Shown here piece after piece: positions 8,367-19,433 of a stretch of DNA of 64,000 nt (position 1 is the stretch's first letter; every line of letters begins with the position of its first letter). The position numbers were made by a program, and so were the translations under genes. The notes beneath the pieces were generated by a model that did no database searches, was not told the origin of the DNA, and saw only the letters and a list, made by a program, of their open reading frames with translations. The stretch is from contig NZ_JAKSYD010000114.1 of NCBI RefSeq assembly GCF_022829605.1, positions 124,001-188,000 of the forward strand, given 5' to 3'. The DNA is from Methylobacterium sp. E-065. GTDB taxonomy: Bacteria > Pseudomonadota > Alphaproteobacteria > Rhizobiales > Beijerinckiaceae.

Positions 8367-8399
8367 CCACCCCGGCGGCCACCAAGTCCGCTGGGGTGG
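8367..8399 (-). other. Imperfect 12-bp hairpin upstream of tRNA-Lys
   Basis: CCACCCCGGCGG pairs with CCGCTGGGGTGG with one mismatch. It lies 16 bases upstream of the tRNA 5' end and downstream of leuA. It may help to end leuA transcription or insulate the tRNA. No T-run is present. Confidence 0.35.
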
Positions 8400-8417
8400 C
8401 GGGCTGATACCAACGCG

Positions 8418-8450
8418 GCCGGGGGCTGTCCACCCCCAGCCGCTCTTTTT
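8418..8450 (+). terminator. GC hairpin plus T-run at the leuA 3' side
   Basis: GCCGGGGGC...CCCCCAGC forms a G5:C5 core stem and is followed on the plus strand by CTCTTTTT. The T-run is oriented to stop plus-strand transcription running into leuA from the 3' end. On the minus strand the hairpin sits immediately after the leuA stop but lacks a T-run. Confidence 0.4.
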
Positions 8451-8451
8451 C

Positions 8452-10026
<1,575 letters not shown>

Positions 10027-10110
10027 GGTCTTACCCTGTCGCGGGCCGCCCGGCATGTGGCGCGGCGCGGCGTGATGCCCAGGCGGGCGGGTTCGCGAAT
10101 GTGAGACAAT

Positions 10111-10153
10111 CCCCTGAAGGCCCAGGCGCGCGCGCCCGGACGGCCCTCAGGGG
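10111..10153 (-). promoter_or_regulatory. Attenuator-like hairpin between leader peptide and leuA
   Basis: On the leuA strand CCCCTGAGGGCC pairs with GGGCCTTCAGGGG (one bulge/mismatch), with a GC-rich loop that can pair internally (GCGCGCGC). The leader-peptide stop codon TGA lies inside the 5' arm, so ribosome position should decide whether the stem forms. No clean T-run follows (GATTGTCTC), so it may act through a pause, Rho or occlusion rather than as a classic intrinsic terminator. Confidence 0.6.
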
Positions 10154-10257
10154 CGGGTAAGCGGAAGCGGAAGGCGAAGCCCGGCGCGGCGCGCACGGAG
10201 CCGTTGCACCGTAGCGGCGGTGCGGACGGTCTCGGTCGCTGAGCCGGCTCTGGCCAA
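10147..10257 (-). CDS. Putative leuA leader peptide with consecutive Leu codons
   Basis: A short frame ends just before the leuA hairpin with the peptide GLRLPLPLTRP. Its four leucines are all the codon CTT, at alternate positions, whereas neighbouring genes use mainly CTG/CTC. Two starts are possible: TTG 10257, preceded by GGGAGAG (36 residues), or GTG 10209 without a clear ribosome-binding site (20 residues). Such clustered, poorly used Leu codons next to a stem are the classic signature of leucine-responsive ribosome-mediated attenuation. The role is inferred, not shown. Confidence 0.6.
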   Translation of the reverse strand: MARAGSATETVRTAATVQRLRARRAGLRLPLPLTRP

Positions 10258-10444
10258 GGCTCGTCTCTCCCGGGTGGGGCGCGGACGGCACAGGGCAGCA
10301 TACGCGCGGTAAGCGACGGCGTAGCGCTTGGATGCCCGAAACACAAGGGCTGCGCCGGCAACGAGGGTGCGGACGCCTTGCCAATCGCTGTCCCGCCTCG
10401 ATAAAGCCCCGCCAGCACGTCGAGACAGAATCCGCGAGACCGCC

Positions 10445-11554
10445 ATGGCCAGCTACAAGCTCCTGCTCCTCCCCGGCGATGGGATCGGCCCGGAGGTGGC
10501 GGGCGGCATGCAGGTCGTGCTGGACGCGCTGAAGGAGACCGGGCTCGCCACCTTCGAGACCGAGACCGACCTCGTGGGCGGCTGTGCGCTCGACGCCCAC
10601 GGCCTCCCGATCTCGGACGCGACGATGGCGCGCGCCAAGGCCGCAGACGCGATCCTGCTCGGCGCAGTCGGCGGACCGAAATGGGCGGGCGTTTCGTACG
10701 AGAACCGTCCCGAAGCCGGCCTTCTGCGCCTGCGCAAGGATCTCGACCTGTTCGCCAATCTGCGCCCCGCGATCTGCTACCCGGCGCTGGCCGAGGCTTC
10801 GGCCCTGAAGCGCGAGCTGGTCGAGGGCCTCGACATCATGATCGTCCGCGAGCTGACCGGCGGCGTCTATTTCGGCGAGCCGAAGGAAATCACGGTGCTG
10901 CCGGACGGCTCCAAGCGTGCCGTGGACACCCAGGTCTACACGACCGGCGAGATCGAGCGGATCGCCCGCGTCGCCTTCGACCTCGCGGCCAAGCGCTCGG
11001 GCCGGGTCGCCTCGGCCGAGAAGCACAACGTGATGAAGTCGGGCGTGCTCTGGAAGGAGGTCGTCACCAAGCTCCATGCCGAGCATTACGCCGACATCCA
11101 GCTCGAGCACATCCTGGCCGACAATTGCGCCATGCAGCTCGTGCGCCGACCGAAGCAGTTCGACGTGCTGGTGACCGACAACCTATTCGGCGACGTGCTG
11201 TCCGATCTTGCCGCGATGCTCACCGGCTCGCTCGGCATGCTGCCCTCGGCCTCGTTGGGCGCTGTCGATGACAGCGGCCTGCGCCGGGCGCTGTACGAGC
11301 CGTGCCACGGTTCGGCGCCGGACATTGCCGGCCAGGACAAGGCCAACCCGATCGCCATGATCGGCTCGCTAACCATGTGCCTGCGCTACTCCTTCGGCCT
11401 CGGCGACGCCGCCGACGCCCTGGACGGTGCCATCACCGACGCGCTCGCGGGTGGTGCGCGTACCGCCGACATCGCTGGCGAGGGCACGAACCCGATGGGC
11501 ACGCGCGCCATGGCGGCTGCGGTGGCGGATGCGTTGCGAGCCCGCGTGGGCTGA
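10445..11554 (+). CDS. leuB: 3-isopropylmalate dehydrogenase
   Basis: The 369-residue enzyme oxidatively decarboxylates 3-isopropylmalate with NAD+ in leucine synthesis. Visible signatures are the N-terminal LLLPGDGIGPEV, the substrate-binding LLRLRKDLDLFANLRPA, the catalytic Lys/Asp region KHNVMKSGVLWKEV, and the metal-binding DNLFGDVLSDLAAMLTGS. The length is normal for LeuB. ATG 10445 has a weak GAGAC upstream; an in-frame extension to 10328 is not conserved-looking. It is divergent from leuA across 418 bases that also hold the leader peptide. Confidence 0.96.
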   Translation: MASYKLLLLPGDGIGPEVAGGMQVVLDALKETGLATFETETDLVGGCALDAHGLPISDATMARAKAADAILLGAVGGPKWAGVSYENRPEAGLLRLRKDLDLFANLRPAICYPALAEASALKRELVEGLDIMIVRELTGGVYFGEPKEITVLPDGSKRAVDTQVYTTGEIERIARVAFDLAAKRSGRVASAEKHNVMKSGVLWKEVVTKLHAEHYADIQLEHILADNCAMQLVRRPKQFDVLVTDNLFGDVLSDLAAMLTGSLGMLPSASLGAVDDSGLRRALYEPCHGSAPDIAGQDKANPIAMIGSLTMCLRYSFGLGDAADALDGAITDALAGGARTADIAGEGTNPMGTRAMAAAVADALRARVG

Positions 11555-11714
11555 ACGCGCACGGGGCCGATCCCCGCCTTTGCGAACGCAGCAACATGGC
11601 GTGGCGTCATGCTCGCAAGATCGGGCTGCCCCGGAACGCTTCGCTTGTGATGAAGAACGGGGCTGCTTCGACCGAAAGGCAGGGCAGATGGCAGCGACTC
11701 TTCGGGGCGCCCAT

Positions 11715-11749
11715 CCCCAGCCGCGTGTTTCGACGCATGGCGGTTGGGG
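11715..11749 (+). other. Stem-loop between leuB and ubiE
   Basis: CCCCAGCCGC pairs with GCGGTTGGGG (one G:T), and the inner GCGT...ACGC extends the stem. It is 43 bases upstream of the ubiE start and 160 bases after leuB. It could be a leuB 3' structure or a ubiE leader hairpin. The remaining 11555-11714 shows no convincing gene. Confidence 0.3.
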
Positions 11750-11791
11750 CTGACCTTCGCTAAGACCCGGCGATTGAGGAATGGGAGCGTC

Positions 11792-12577
11792 ATGACGGTC
11801 GAAGACGGGGCATCCGAGCGCGCGAGCGCGGATTTCGGCTTCGAGCGCGTGGCGCTCGACGAGAAGCAGGAGCGCGTCGACAGCGTCTTCCACTCGGTGG
11901 CCCGCCGCTACGACATCATGAACGACCTGATGTCGGCGGGCCTGCACCGGGCCTGGAAGGCGCAGCTCGTTTCGATGCTGCGTCCGCCGCAGAATCGCGC
12001 CTTCGCCCATCTCGACGTGGCCGGCGGGACCGGGGATGTGGCGTTCCGGGTGCTCGCCGCCGGCGGCCCGCGCACGCGAGTGACGGTGCTCGACATCAAC
12101 GAATCGATGCTGCGGGTCGGCGCCGAGCGGGCGCGGGAGCGCAAGGTCGACGAGGCCGGCGACCGGATCGCCTTCGTGACCGGCAATGCCGAAACCCTGC
12201 CGCTGCCGGACGCGGCCTTCGATGCGTATACGATCGCCTTCGGCATCCGGAACGTACCACGGATCGAGACCGCGCTCGCGGAGGCACGGCGGGTTCTGAA
12301 GCCCGGCGGGCGCTTCCTGTGCCTGGAATTCTCCGCTGTCGATATCCCGCTGCTCGACCGGATCTACGACGCCTACTCGTTCAACGTGATTCCACGGATC
12401 GGCGCCCGGGTCGCGGGGGATGCCGATTCGTATCGCTACCTCGTCGAGTCGATCCGGAAGTTCCCGACGCGCGGCGCCTTCGCCGGCATGATCGAGCGCG
12501 CCGGGTTCCGCCACGTCACCGACCGGGCGCTCACGGGCGGGATCGTGGCCATCCATTCGGGCTGGAAGGTCTCCTGA
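11792..12577 (+). CDS. ubiE: Demethylmenaquinone/2-octaprenyl-6-methoxybenzoquinol methyltransferase
   Basis: The 261-residue class I methyltransferase carries out the C-methylation step of ubiquinone (and menaquinone where present). Signatures are [21 protein letters not shown], the SAM loop [34 protein letters not shown] and [18 protein letters not shown] 11792 follows GGGAG. The partner ubiB follows on the same strand after a 166-base gap containing a large inverted repeat. The enzyme is cytosolic and membrane-associated. Confidence 0.96.
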   Translation: MTVEDGASERASADFGFERVALDEKQERVDSVFHSVARRYDIMNDLMSAGLHRAWKAQLVSMLRPPQNRAFAHLDVAGGTGDVAFRVLAAGGPRTRVTVLDINESMLRVGAERARERKVDEAGDRIAFVTGNAETLPLPDAAFDAYTIAFGIRNVPRIETALAEARRVLKPGGRFLCLEFSAVDIPLLDRIYDAYSFNVIPRIGARVAGDADSYRYLVESIRKFPTRGAFAGMIERAGFRHVTDRALTGGIVAIHSGWKVS

Positions 12578-12596
12578 TTTTGGCCGACAGCGGTTT

Positions 12597-12704
12597 CCCC
12601 TCCCCCTTGTGGGGAGGGGTCAGGGGTGGGGGTGGCACAGTAGGCGCCGCAGCATCCCATCCTGCACCACCCCCACCTCCGGCTCCTCCCCACAAGGGGG
12701 AGGA
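12597..12704. repeat. Extended inverted repeat between ubiE and ubiB
   Basis: Two arms of about 45-50 bases face each other. Each begins with CTCCCCCTTGTGGGGAGG, itself a small palindrome, and continues with a GGTGGGGGTGG-like tract; the right arm is the reverse complement of the left with a few mismatches. It has the form of a BIME/REP-type intergenic element and lies inside the likely ubiE-ubiB transcript. Confidence 0.75.
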
Positions 12705-12743
12705 GAGTGCCTCTGCATGGAACGGTCTTGGGGTGGCCTCTCG

Positions 12744-14306
12744 ATGATCAGCGCCGCCATCAATCTGTTCCGCGGCGCCCGGGTCGGCTTCGTGCTGGCC
12801 CGCGAGGGGGCGCTGGCCTTCGCCGATCCCGCGGAGCTGCCGCCCCACCTGCGCCTCGCCCTGCGGCTTGGCCGTTCCCTTGAGAAGCCCGGCCGGAGTG
12901 ATGGCGCGGTCGGGTTGTCGGCGGCGCTGACCCGGCTGGGCCCGTCCTACGTGAAGTTCGGCCAGTTCCTGGCGACGCGGCCCGACATCGTCGGCATGCG
13001 CGCGGCCTTCGACCTTGAGAAACTGCAGGACCGGGTCCCACCCTTCCCGCAGGAGATCGCCCTGCGTGTGGTCGAGGCGGCGCTAGGCAAGCCGGTCAGC
13101 CAGCTGTTCGTATCCTTCAGCGAGCCGATCGCGGCCGCCTCAATCGCACAGGTCCACAAGGCGATCGTGCAGGATTCTGACGGCACCCAGCGGGCGCTGG
13201 CCGTGAAGGTCATGCGGCCCGGTGTGCGCGAGCGGTTCAATCGCGATCTCGAGGTCATGCGCTTCATGGCCCGGGTGGTTCACGCCCTCTCCCCGCAGGC
13301 CGAACGCCTGCGCCCGCGGGAGGTGGTCGAGATCCTGGCCCGCTCCGTGATGATGGAGATGGATTTCCGCCTGGAGGCGGCGGCGGCCTCGGAGCTGGCG
13401 CAGAACACGAAGGACGACACCGATTTCCGCGTCCCGAAGCCCGAATGGGAGCTGACCGCCCGCGAGGTGTTGTCGGCGGAATGGATCGACGGGACGCGCC
13501 TTCACAGTGCCGCCGAACTTGCCGCCCAGGGACATGATCCGCAGGCGATCGGCCGGACCGTGATCCAGAGCTTCCTCCGGCAGGCGATCCGCGACGGGTT
13601 CTTCCACGCCGATATGCACCAGGGCAACCTGCTCGTCGATGCCGAAGGCCGGCTCGTGGCGGTCGATTTCGGCATCATGGGCCGGCTCGGGCACAACGAG
13701 CGCCGGTTCCTGGCCGAGATCCTGCTCGGCTTCATCCTGCGCGACTATCGCCGGGTCGCGAAGGTGCATTTCGAGGCCGGCTACGTGCCGTCCCACCATT
13801 CCGTCGAGGATTTCGCGCAGGCCATCCGGGCGATTGGGGAGCCGATCCACCAGCGCCGGGCCGACGAGATCTCGATGGCCAAGGTGCTGACGCTGCTGTT
13901 CGACATCACCGCCCTGTTCGACATGAGCACCCGCACCGAGCTGGTGATGCTCCAGAAGACCATGGTGGTGGTCGAAGGCGTCGCCCGCTCGCTGGATCCG
14001 AAGCTGGACATGTGGACCACGGCCGAGCCGGTGGTGCGCGCCTGGATCGCCCGCAACATGGGGCCGGTCGGGCGCGCCCAGAGCGGCCTCGAGGCGCTGC
14101 GCGTGGTCTCGGATGTCGTGAGCGACATTCCCGATCTCGCGATGCGGCTGAAGCGCGTGCTGGTCCGCCTGGACGAGGCCGGCACGGGCGATGCGCGCAG
14201 GCTGGAAGGGTTCGCCCGGGATGAGCGTCAGCGAGCGGTCTGGTCGACCCTGGCACTCTGGGGCATCGCCATCGGAGCGCTGGTGATGGCCTTCCGGGGT
14301 CTTTGA
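12744..14306 (+). CDS. ubiB: Ubiquinone biosynthesis accessory kinase-like protein UbiB
   Basis: The 520-residue ABC1/ADCK/UbiB protein supports aerobic ubiquinone synthesis, probably by ATP-dependent extraction or organisation of lipid precursors. It has the family KxGQ motif (GPSYVKFGQFLATRPD), the Ala-rich loop EPIAAASIAQVHKA, the catalytic loop DGFFHADMHQGNLLVD and the metal-binding VDFGIMG. Residues about 495-520 form a C-terminal membrane helix. MISAAINLFRG at 12744 matches typical UbiB N-termini. An ATG at 12717 with a better GGAGAG would add nine residues. It follows ubiE. Confidence 0.95.
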   Translation: MISAAINLFRGARVGFVLAREGALAFADPAELPPHLRLALRLGRSLEKPGRSDGAVGLSAALTRLGPSYVKFGQFLATRPDIVGMRAAFDLEKLQDRVPPFPQEIALRVVEAALGKPVSQLFVSFSEPIAAASIAQVHKAIVQDSDGTQRALAVKVMRPGVRERFNRDLEVMRFMARVVHALSPQAERLRPREVVEILARSVMMEMDFRLEAAAASELAQNTKDDTDFRVPKPEWELTAREVLSAEWIDGTRLHSAAELAAQGHDPQAIGRTVIQSFLRQAIRDGFFHADMHQGNLLVDAEGRLVAVDFGIMGRLGHNERRFLAEILLGFILRDYRRVAKVHFEAGYVPSHHSVEDFAQAIRAIGEPIHQRRADEISMAKVLTLLFDITALFDMSTRTELVMLQKTMVVVEGVARSLDPKLDMWTTAEPVVRAWIARNMGPVGRAQSGLEALRVVSDVVSDIPDLAMRLKRVLVRLDEAGTGDARRLEGFARDERQRAVWSTLALWGIAIGALVMAFRGL

Positions 14307-14317
14307 CGGGGCAACGC

Positions 14318-17278
14318 TCAAGCCGCGTCGGCCTGCGACGGCATCAACCCGCGCAGGGCGTTCACCAGTTCATCGAGCCCAGTCGTCCCCTTGGCCAGGA
14401 CCCGATCCGCCCGGCCTGCCAAGCGGCGCCGGTCCTCCGCGGTGATGTCCTTGGCGGTGAGCACCACCACCGGAACGTCGCGCCACTCCGGGCGCTCCCG
14501 CAGCTGGCGCAGGAAGGTGAAGCCGTCCATCTCCGGCATCATCAGATCGAGGAGGATCAGCCCGGGCCGCTCCCCCGCCATCCGGTCCAGCGCGTGGACA
14601 CCATTCTCGGCCTCACGCACGGGAAAGCCTTCGCGCTGCAAGTAGGCGCAGATATGCGCGCGGACATCGGCCTCGTCCTCCACGACGAGGATCGGGCCCT
14701 CGCCCCCCGCGGGCCGGAACCGGTCGACGATCTGGCGGAGGTTGCCCCAGTCGATCGGCTTCTGGATGTAGTCGGTCGCGCCGAGCGAGAACGCGAAATT
14801 CTGCTCGTCCAGGATCGTCACCATCACGATTGGCGTCGACCCGATCTCCGGGTCGGCCCGCAGCGCCCGCAGCACGTCCCATCCGTCCATCTGCGGCATG
14901 GTCACGTCGAGGAGCACTGCCCGCGGACGCAGGCTGCGGGCGAGTTCGAGCCCGCGCCGCCCGTCCTCGGCGATCATCACCGAGAACCCTTCGCGCTCGA
15001 GGAATCGGGCAAGGAGGTCGCGCGTCGCCGCATCGTCGTCGATCACCAGGATGGTGTTGCGATCGGCGACTACGCTGGCAACGTCGTTCGGGGCCGCCAT
15101 CTGCGCATCCGGAGCCTGCAGCGGCAGGGTCAGCGTGAAGGTGGTGCCCGTACCCTCGCGGCTCTCCACCGTGATCGCGCCGCCGAGCATCTCGGCGAAG
15201 GCCCGCGTGATGGCGAGGCCCAGACCGGTGCCGCCGAACCGGCGCGTGGTCGAGGCGTCGGCCTGGATGAAGCGCTCGAACAGCTTGCCCACCTGCTCGG
15301 CATTCATGCCGATGCCGGTATCGGCGACGGCGAAACGCAGCGTATCGCCGTCCCGGGCGACCGCCAAAGTGATGCGGCCGTTCTCGGTGAATTTCGCGGC
15401 GTTGCTGAGCAGGTTGATCAGGCACTGGCGCAGCTTGGTGACGTCGGTATGCGCCTTGCCCAGGTCGTCGGCCAGATCGAGATCGAGGGTGTTGCCCTTC
15501 TTGCCGATCAGGCCGTCCACGGTCGTGGCAACCTCGCGCACCACCGTGGCCACGTCGAACTCCTCCGCGAAGATCTCGACCCGGTCGGCCTCGATCTTCG
15601 AGATGTCGAGCACGTCGTTGATCAGGCCGAGGAGGTGCCGTGCGTTGGACTCGATCTTCTTCATGTCGGAGATCAGCCCGGCCTCGCCGAGATCTTCGAG
15701 CTCCTCCTGCACCATCTCGGAATAGCCGATCACGGCGGAGAGCGGGGTGCGCAGCTCGTGGCTCATATTGGCCAGGAACTGGCTCTTGGCCGTGTTGGCC
15801 GCCTCGGCGGCCGCGCGCGCCGCCTCGATCGCGGCTTCGGCCTCCTTGCGCTCGGTGATGTCGGTATGCGTGCCGACCCACTCGCGCAGGGTGCCGTCCG
15901 ACTCCACGATCGGGACGGCGCGCACGCTCATGTGCCGGTAGGCACCCGAGGCTGTGCGGATCCTGTGTTCCGTCACATAGAGGTTGCGGGTCGCCACCGC
16001 CTCCCCCCAGGCCGCCCGGGTGTGCTCCCGATCCTCGGGATGGACGGCGTCGAGGAAGCCGAGGCCGGCATAGGCAGCTTCGTCCTGCCCGGTGAAGTTG
16101 ATCCAGGCCGTTTGGCGACGCTGCAGGCTCCCCTCCGGATTGGCTGTCCAGACGATCGCGGCGCTGGCCTCAATCAGGGAGCGGAAGCGCTCCTCGCTCC
16201 GGCGCAGCCGGGTCTCCGCGAGGTAGCGGATGGTTTCGTCGACCACGACGAGGCCGACCCCCTCGACATCCTGGCTCTCCGGCCCGGCGGTGGCCTGTGC
16301 ACCGCGCAGCGGATAGAAGCTCATTGAGAACTGGCGCAGGCCGCCCGGCGCAGAAGGCGTCGGCACCGCGACCGGAACATCGGGCGAGACCAGCCCGTCC
16401 TTGAGCGCGGCGGCCAGCTTCGGCGCCAGCTCCTCTCGCAGCGTCGGCAGCATCGCCCAGATCGGAGCACCGAGATCGGCCCCGAATCCGCGCTCGCTCA
16501 TCGTGGCCAGCGCCCGGTTCATGTGGCGAATCTGAAGGTCGCGGTCGAGGAAGCCGAGTCCCACGGGCGCATTCGCCAGCACGCCGTCGAGGAGCCGCGA
16601 CATGCGCAGCGATTCCTGGCGCCGCACCAGCGCGAGGCGCGCGAGCAACCCGATCGCACCGAGCGCGGCCGCGCCAGACAGCAGGAACAGGATCAGCCCG
16701 CGGCGTTTCGTGCGGATCTGAAGGTCGGCGAGCGTTTCGGCCGCCACCGCCTGCCGGGCGGCGGCCTCCATGCGGATCGCGTCCATCTGGCGTTTGCCCT
16801 CGCCGGTCCGGACGAGATCGGTGGCCGCGTCGAAGCCCTGGTCGCGCCGTGCCGCGATCACCCGCGCGGCGAAGTCCCGCTTCTGAGCGATCAGGCCCGC
16901 CAGAGACGGGCCCCCGGCCCGAACCGGCTCCTGCGCAGCCGCGCCGAGGGTGGACAGCTCTGCCTCGATCTTGGGAAGAGCCGCTGTGTAGGGCGTCAGG
17001 TACTCGTCGCTGCCGACCAGCACGTATCCGCGCTCGGAAGTCTCGAGATCCTTCACCTCGGAGATCAGGCGCTCGACATCGGCGATGACGGCGTTGGTCC
17101 GCGCCGTCGCTGTCCGGTCGGCTTCTCCGGCCAGGTAGTTCGCCGTCCCGGCCGCGATGGCGACCAGGAGGAGGATGAAGGCCGCGGGCGAGCCGAGGAG
17201 CGCCCCCAGCGGACCGGCGCCGCGCCAGTTGCGCCGCCGCAGGCGGAAGATCGAACCAACTCTCGGACGCGCGCTCAT
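14318..17278 (-). CDS. Hybrid sensor histidine kinase (CHASE3-PAS-PAS-HisKA-HATPase-REC-REC)
   Basis: The 986-residue protein has an N-terminal transmembrane helix (about residues 30-50), a periplasmic four-helix CHASE3 region with [18 protein letters not shown], a second helix near 200, then two PAS units. The dimerisation/phosphoacceptor site is [16 protein letters not shown] with His507. The ATPase domain (about 605-720) has the G1/G2 boxes [11 protein letters not shown] and [11 protein letters not shown]. Two receiver domains follow, with phosphoacceptor Asps in [15 protein letters not shown] (about 790) and [14 protein letters not shown] (about 912). Its ATG overlaps the zapE stop (ATGA), so the two are translationally coupled. 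No DNA-binding output domain is present; the signal and partner are unknown. Confidence 0.93.
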   Translation of the reverse strand: MSARPRVGSIFRLRRRNWRGAGPLGALLGSPAAFILLLVAIAAGTANYLAGEADRTATARTNAVIADVERLISEVKDLETSERGYVLVGSDEYLTPYTAALPKIEAELSTLGAAAQEPVRAGGPSLAGLIAQKRDFAARVIAARRDQGFDAATDLVRTGEGKRQMDAIRMEAAARQAVAAETLADLQIRTKRRGLILFLLSGAAALGAIGLLARLALVRRQESLRMSRLLDGVLANAPVGLGFLDRDLQIRHMNRALATMSERGFGADLGAPIWAMLPTLREELAPKLAAALKDGLVSPDVPVAVPTPSAPGGLRQFSMSFYPLRGAQATAGPESQDVEGVGLVVVDETIRYLAETRLRRSEERFRSLIEASAAIVWTANPEGSLQRRQTAWINFTGQDEAAYAGLGFLDAVHPEDREHTRAAWGEAVATRNLYVTEHRIRTASGAYRHMSVRAVPIVESDGTLREWVGTHTDITERKEAEAAIEAARAAAEAANTAKSQFLANMSHELRTPLSAVIGYSEMVQEELEDLGEAGLISDMKKIESNARHLLGLINDVLDISKIEADRVEIFAEEFDVATVVREVATTVDGLIGKKGNTLDLDLADDLGKAHTDVTKLRQCLINLLSNAAKFTENGRITLAVARDGDTLRFAVADTGIGMNAEQVGKLFERFIQADASTTRRFGGTGLGLAITRAFAEMLGGAITVESREGTGTTFTLTLPLQAPDAQMAAPNDVASVVADRNTILVIDDDAATRDLLARFLEREGFSVMIAEDGRRGLELARSLRPRAVLLDVTMPQMDGWDVLRALRADPEIGSTPIVMVTILDEQNFAFSLGATDYIQKPIDWGNLRQIVDRFRPAGGEGPILVVEDEADVRAHICAYLQREGFPVREAENGVHALDRMAGERPGLILLDLMMPEMDGFTFLRQLRERPEWRDVPVVVLTAKDITAEDRRRLAGRADRVLAKGTTGLDELVNALRGLMPSQADAA

Positions 17279-18507
17279 GTCTCGACCAGTCCCGTGCTCG
17301 CGCCGGACGCTTCAGAATCGGGCTTGCCGTGCGGCAGGGCGAGGTATTCCCGCGAGCGCATCTCGATCAGGCGGGAGACGGTCCGGTCGAATTCGAAGGC
17401 CTCCCGACCGGTTTCGGCGGTGTAGAGATCCTGCGCCTCGGCCGCCGCCGAAGCCACGAGCTTCACGTGCCGGTCATAGAGCGTGTCGATGAGCGTGATG
17501 AAGCGCTTGGCCTCGTTGCGCTCCGCCTCGGCCATCACCGGGATCCCGTCGAGGATGATCGTGTGAAAGGCGCGGGCCAACGCCATGTAGTCGGACGCGC
17601 CGAGGGGCTGGCGGCAGAGATCGTCGAAGCCGAAGCGCGCCACGCCGCCCGCCGCCTCGGGGATCGCAACCTCCCGCCCATGGACCGCCACGGTTGCCGG
17701 CTGGCCCTTCGCCTTTCCGGTCAGGCCCTTGAAGGCGGCGTCGAGGGCCGCGTGGGCCTCGGCCCCGGCCGGGACGTGGTACACGGCCGCCCCGCCGAGC
17801 TTTTCCAGGCGGAAATCGGTGCGTGAATCGAGGCGTAGCACCTCCACGCGCTCCTTCAGCGTCGCGATGAAGGGCAGGAACAGCGCCCGGTTGAGACCGC
17901 CTTCGTAGAGCCGGTCCGGCTCGACGTTTGAGGTCGCCACCACCGTCACACCACGCCGGAACAGGTGACCGAACAGCCGGCCCAGCATCATCGCGTCGGC
18001 GATGTCGGTGACGGTGAACTCGTCGAAGCACAGGAGCGTGGCCTCGTCGGCGAGCTGATCGGCCACCGGCCCGATCGGGTCGTCACCCTTGGCGGTGCCG
18101 GCTTTCACGGCTTGGCGATGCGCGTGGATCCGCTCGTGCGCGTCGGCCATGAAGCCGTGGAAATGGACCCGGCGCTTCGGCTCCGGTGCCGCCTCGTGGA
18201 ACAGATCCATCAGCATGGTCTTGCCGCGCCCGACCGAGCCCCAGATGTAGAGCCCGCGGGGCGTCTCGGCCTCGTCCTTTCGCCGGAACAACCAGCCCAG
18301 CGCGCTCGACTTGCTGGCGCGCTTGCGGCGCTGGAGGTCCTGGACCAGCCGGTCGAGGGCGCGGACGAGCCGGGCCTGCGCCGGATCCCGCTCGATGGCA
18401 CCCGTGGTGACGAGGGCTTCGTAGCGCTCGTGCACCGGCCCCGGTGAAACGGCTCCGGCGCGCGCCTCCGGCGACGGCGTGATGTGCAGGCCGGATCTGT
18501 CGTTCAC
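17275..18507 (-). CDS. zapE: AFG1-family ATPase, cell-division protein ZapE
   Basis: The 410-residue AAA-like ATPase has a Walker A in [17 protein letters not shown] and the family region [18 protein letters not shown] (Walker B), with [16 protein letters not shown] (sensor). ZapE/AFG1 proteins act at the division site in bacteria and in mitochondrial protein quality control. GTG 18507 is preceded by GAGGGA. A 72-residue upstream extension is Arg/Cys-rich and unlikely. The stop overlaps the start of the hybrid kinase by four bases, an unusual partner for zapE, which in alphaproteobacteria usually lies near TCA-cycle genes. Confidence 0.93.
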   Translation of the reverse strand: MNDRSGLHITPSPEARAGAVSPGPVHERYEALVTTGAIERDPAQARLVRALDRLVQDLQRRKRASKSSALGWLFRRKDEAETPRGLYIWGSVGRGKTMLMDLFHEAAPEPKRRVHFHGFMADAHERIHAHRQAVKAGTAKGDDPIGPVADQLADEATLLCFDEFTVTDIADAMMLGRLFGHLFRRGVTVVATSNVEPDRLYEGGLNRALFLPFIATLKERVEVLRLDSRTDFRLEKLGGAAVYHVPAGAEAHAALDAAFKGLTGKAKGQPATVAVHGREVAIPEAAGGVARFGFDDLCRQPLGASDYMALARAFHTIILDGIPVMAEAERNEAKRFITLIDTLYDRHVKLVASAAAEAQDLYTAETGREAFEFDRTVSRLIEMRSREYLALPHGKPDSEASGASTGLVET

Positions 18508-18810
18508 GCCGCTGGTCCCTCGCAGCCCGCCGCTTCGCCGATCAGGCGCCCCGTGCCCGCGTGGACGGCGACAGACCGGGCCTCCCCTGTGCCGGGGAAG
18601 CCCAACCTGAATCAAGCCCGCGATGCGCGTCCGGAGAGCGCAAGCGCCGGGATTGCAAGCCTTTCGCAAGCCAGCGCATGGCAGCCGCGCACATGTGCGG
18701 TCCGGCAGTCTGCCGCATTGCACAATGAAGCTCCGAATGCGACATCAACCGCGGTTCTCGGGAGGGACGTCCGGATATCCGCGCGCGAGCGCTTAGACCG
18801 GAGGCCCATC

Positions 18811-19404
18811 ATGGCCACTTTAGCGCGTGACGAACCGGTCCGCACCGTCCGGCGCCTATGGCCGGCGGACCGGAATGCGGTTCTCGACTACTTCCTCCGC
18901 CTGGATCCCGAGACCCGGGCCAGCCGCTTCATGGGCAACGTCAGCGAGGCCGGCGTCCGCGCCTACGCGGAGCAAGCCGTCAAAGCCGACGGAATGATGT
19001 ACGGCGCCTTTGTGGAGGGCGTGCTTCGCGGACTCGGTGAGCTCCGGCCGATGGCGCCGTGCCCGTCCCGCTACGTGCTGGGCCCCCGGGCGGAAGCGGC
19101 ATTCGCCGTCGAGCTGGCGTTCCGCCGCCGCGGCCTCGGTGCCGATCTGTTCGCGCGGATCGCCCGCGCGGCGCGCCACCGCGGCGTCGTCGACCTGCAC
19201 GTGCGCTGCCTGTCCGGGAACGGCCCGATGCTGCGGCTCGCGGCGAAGCACGGGGCGGCCCTCCAGTATGCCGGCAGCGAGATCGACGGGGCCCTCCATC
19301 TCGAGCGACCGACACCATTTTCACTCTGGTATGAAGGCATCGCCGAGGCGTTCGACTTCAGCCTGGCAGTCAGCTTCCCGAACCGGATTGGCGCGACAGC
19401 CTGA
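18811..19404 (+). CDS. GNAT-family N-acetyltransferase
   Basis: The 197-residue protein contains a GNAT fold with the acetyl-CoA pyrophosphate loop RRRGLGADLFARI and the C-terminal strand LHVRCLSGNGPMLRLAAKHG. The start has a GGAGG eight bases upstream. The N-terminal VRRLWPADRNAVLDYFLRL resembles the substrate side of acetyltransferases linked to Pat-like protein acetylation, but no nucleotide-binding domain is present. The substrate is unknown. Confidence 0.85.
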   Translation: MATLARDEPVRTVRRLWPADRNAVLDYFLRLDPETRASRFMGNVSEAGVRAYAEQAVKADGMMYGAFVEGVLRGLGELRPMAPCPSRYVLGPRAEAAFAVELAFRRRGLGADLFARIARAARHRGVVDLHVRCLSGNGPMLRLAAKHGAALQYAGSEIDGALHLERPTPFSLWYEGIAEAFDFSLAVSFPNRIGATA

Positions 19405-19433
19405 GGCGCCTGCGCGCTTCGGCAACGCAGCGC

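Noticed and set aside
10328..10444. Longer leuB starting at 10328
   Set aside because: The added 39 residues are Arg-rich and unlike LeuB N-termini; MASYKLLLLPGDGIGPEV is the family start.
11555..11791. Possible mutM or other gene between leuB and ubiE
   Set aside because: No frame in the gap has coding features; only a hairpin is supported.
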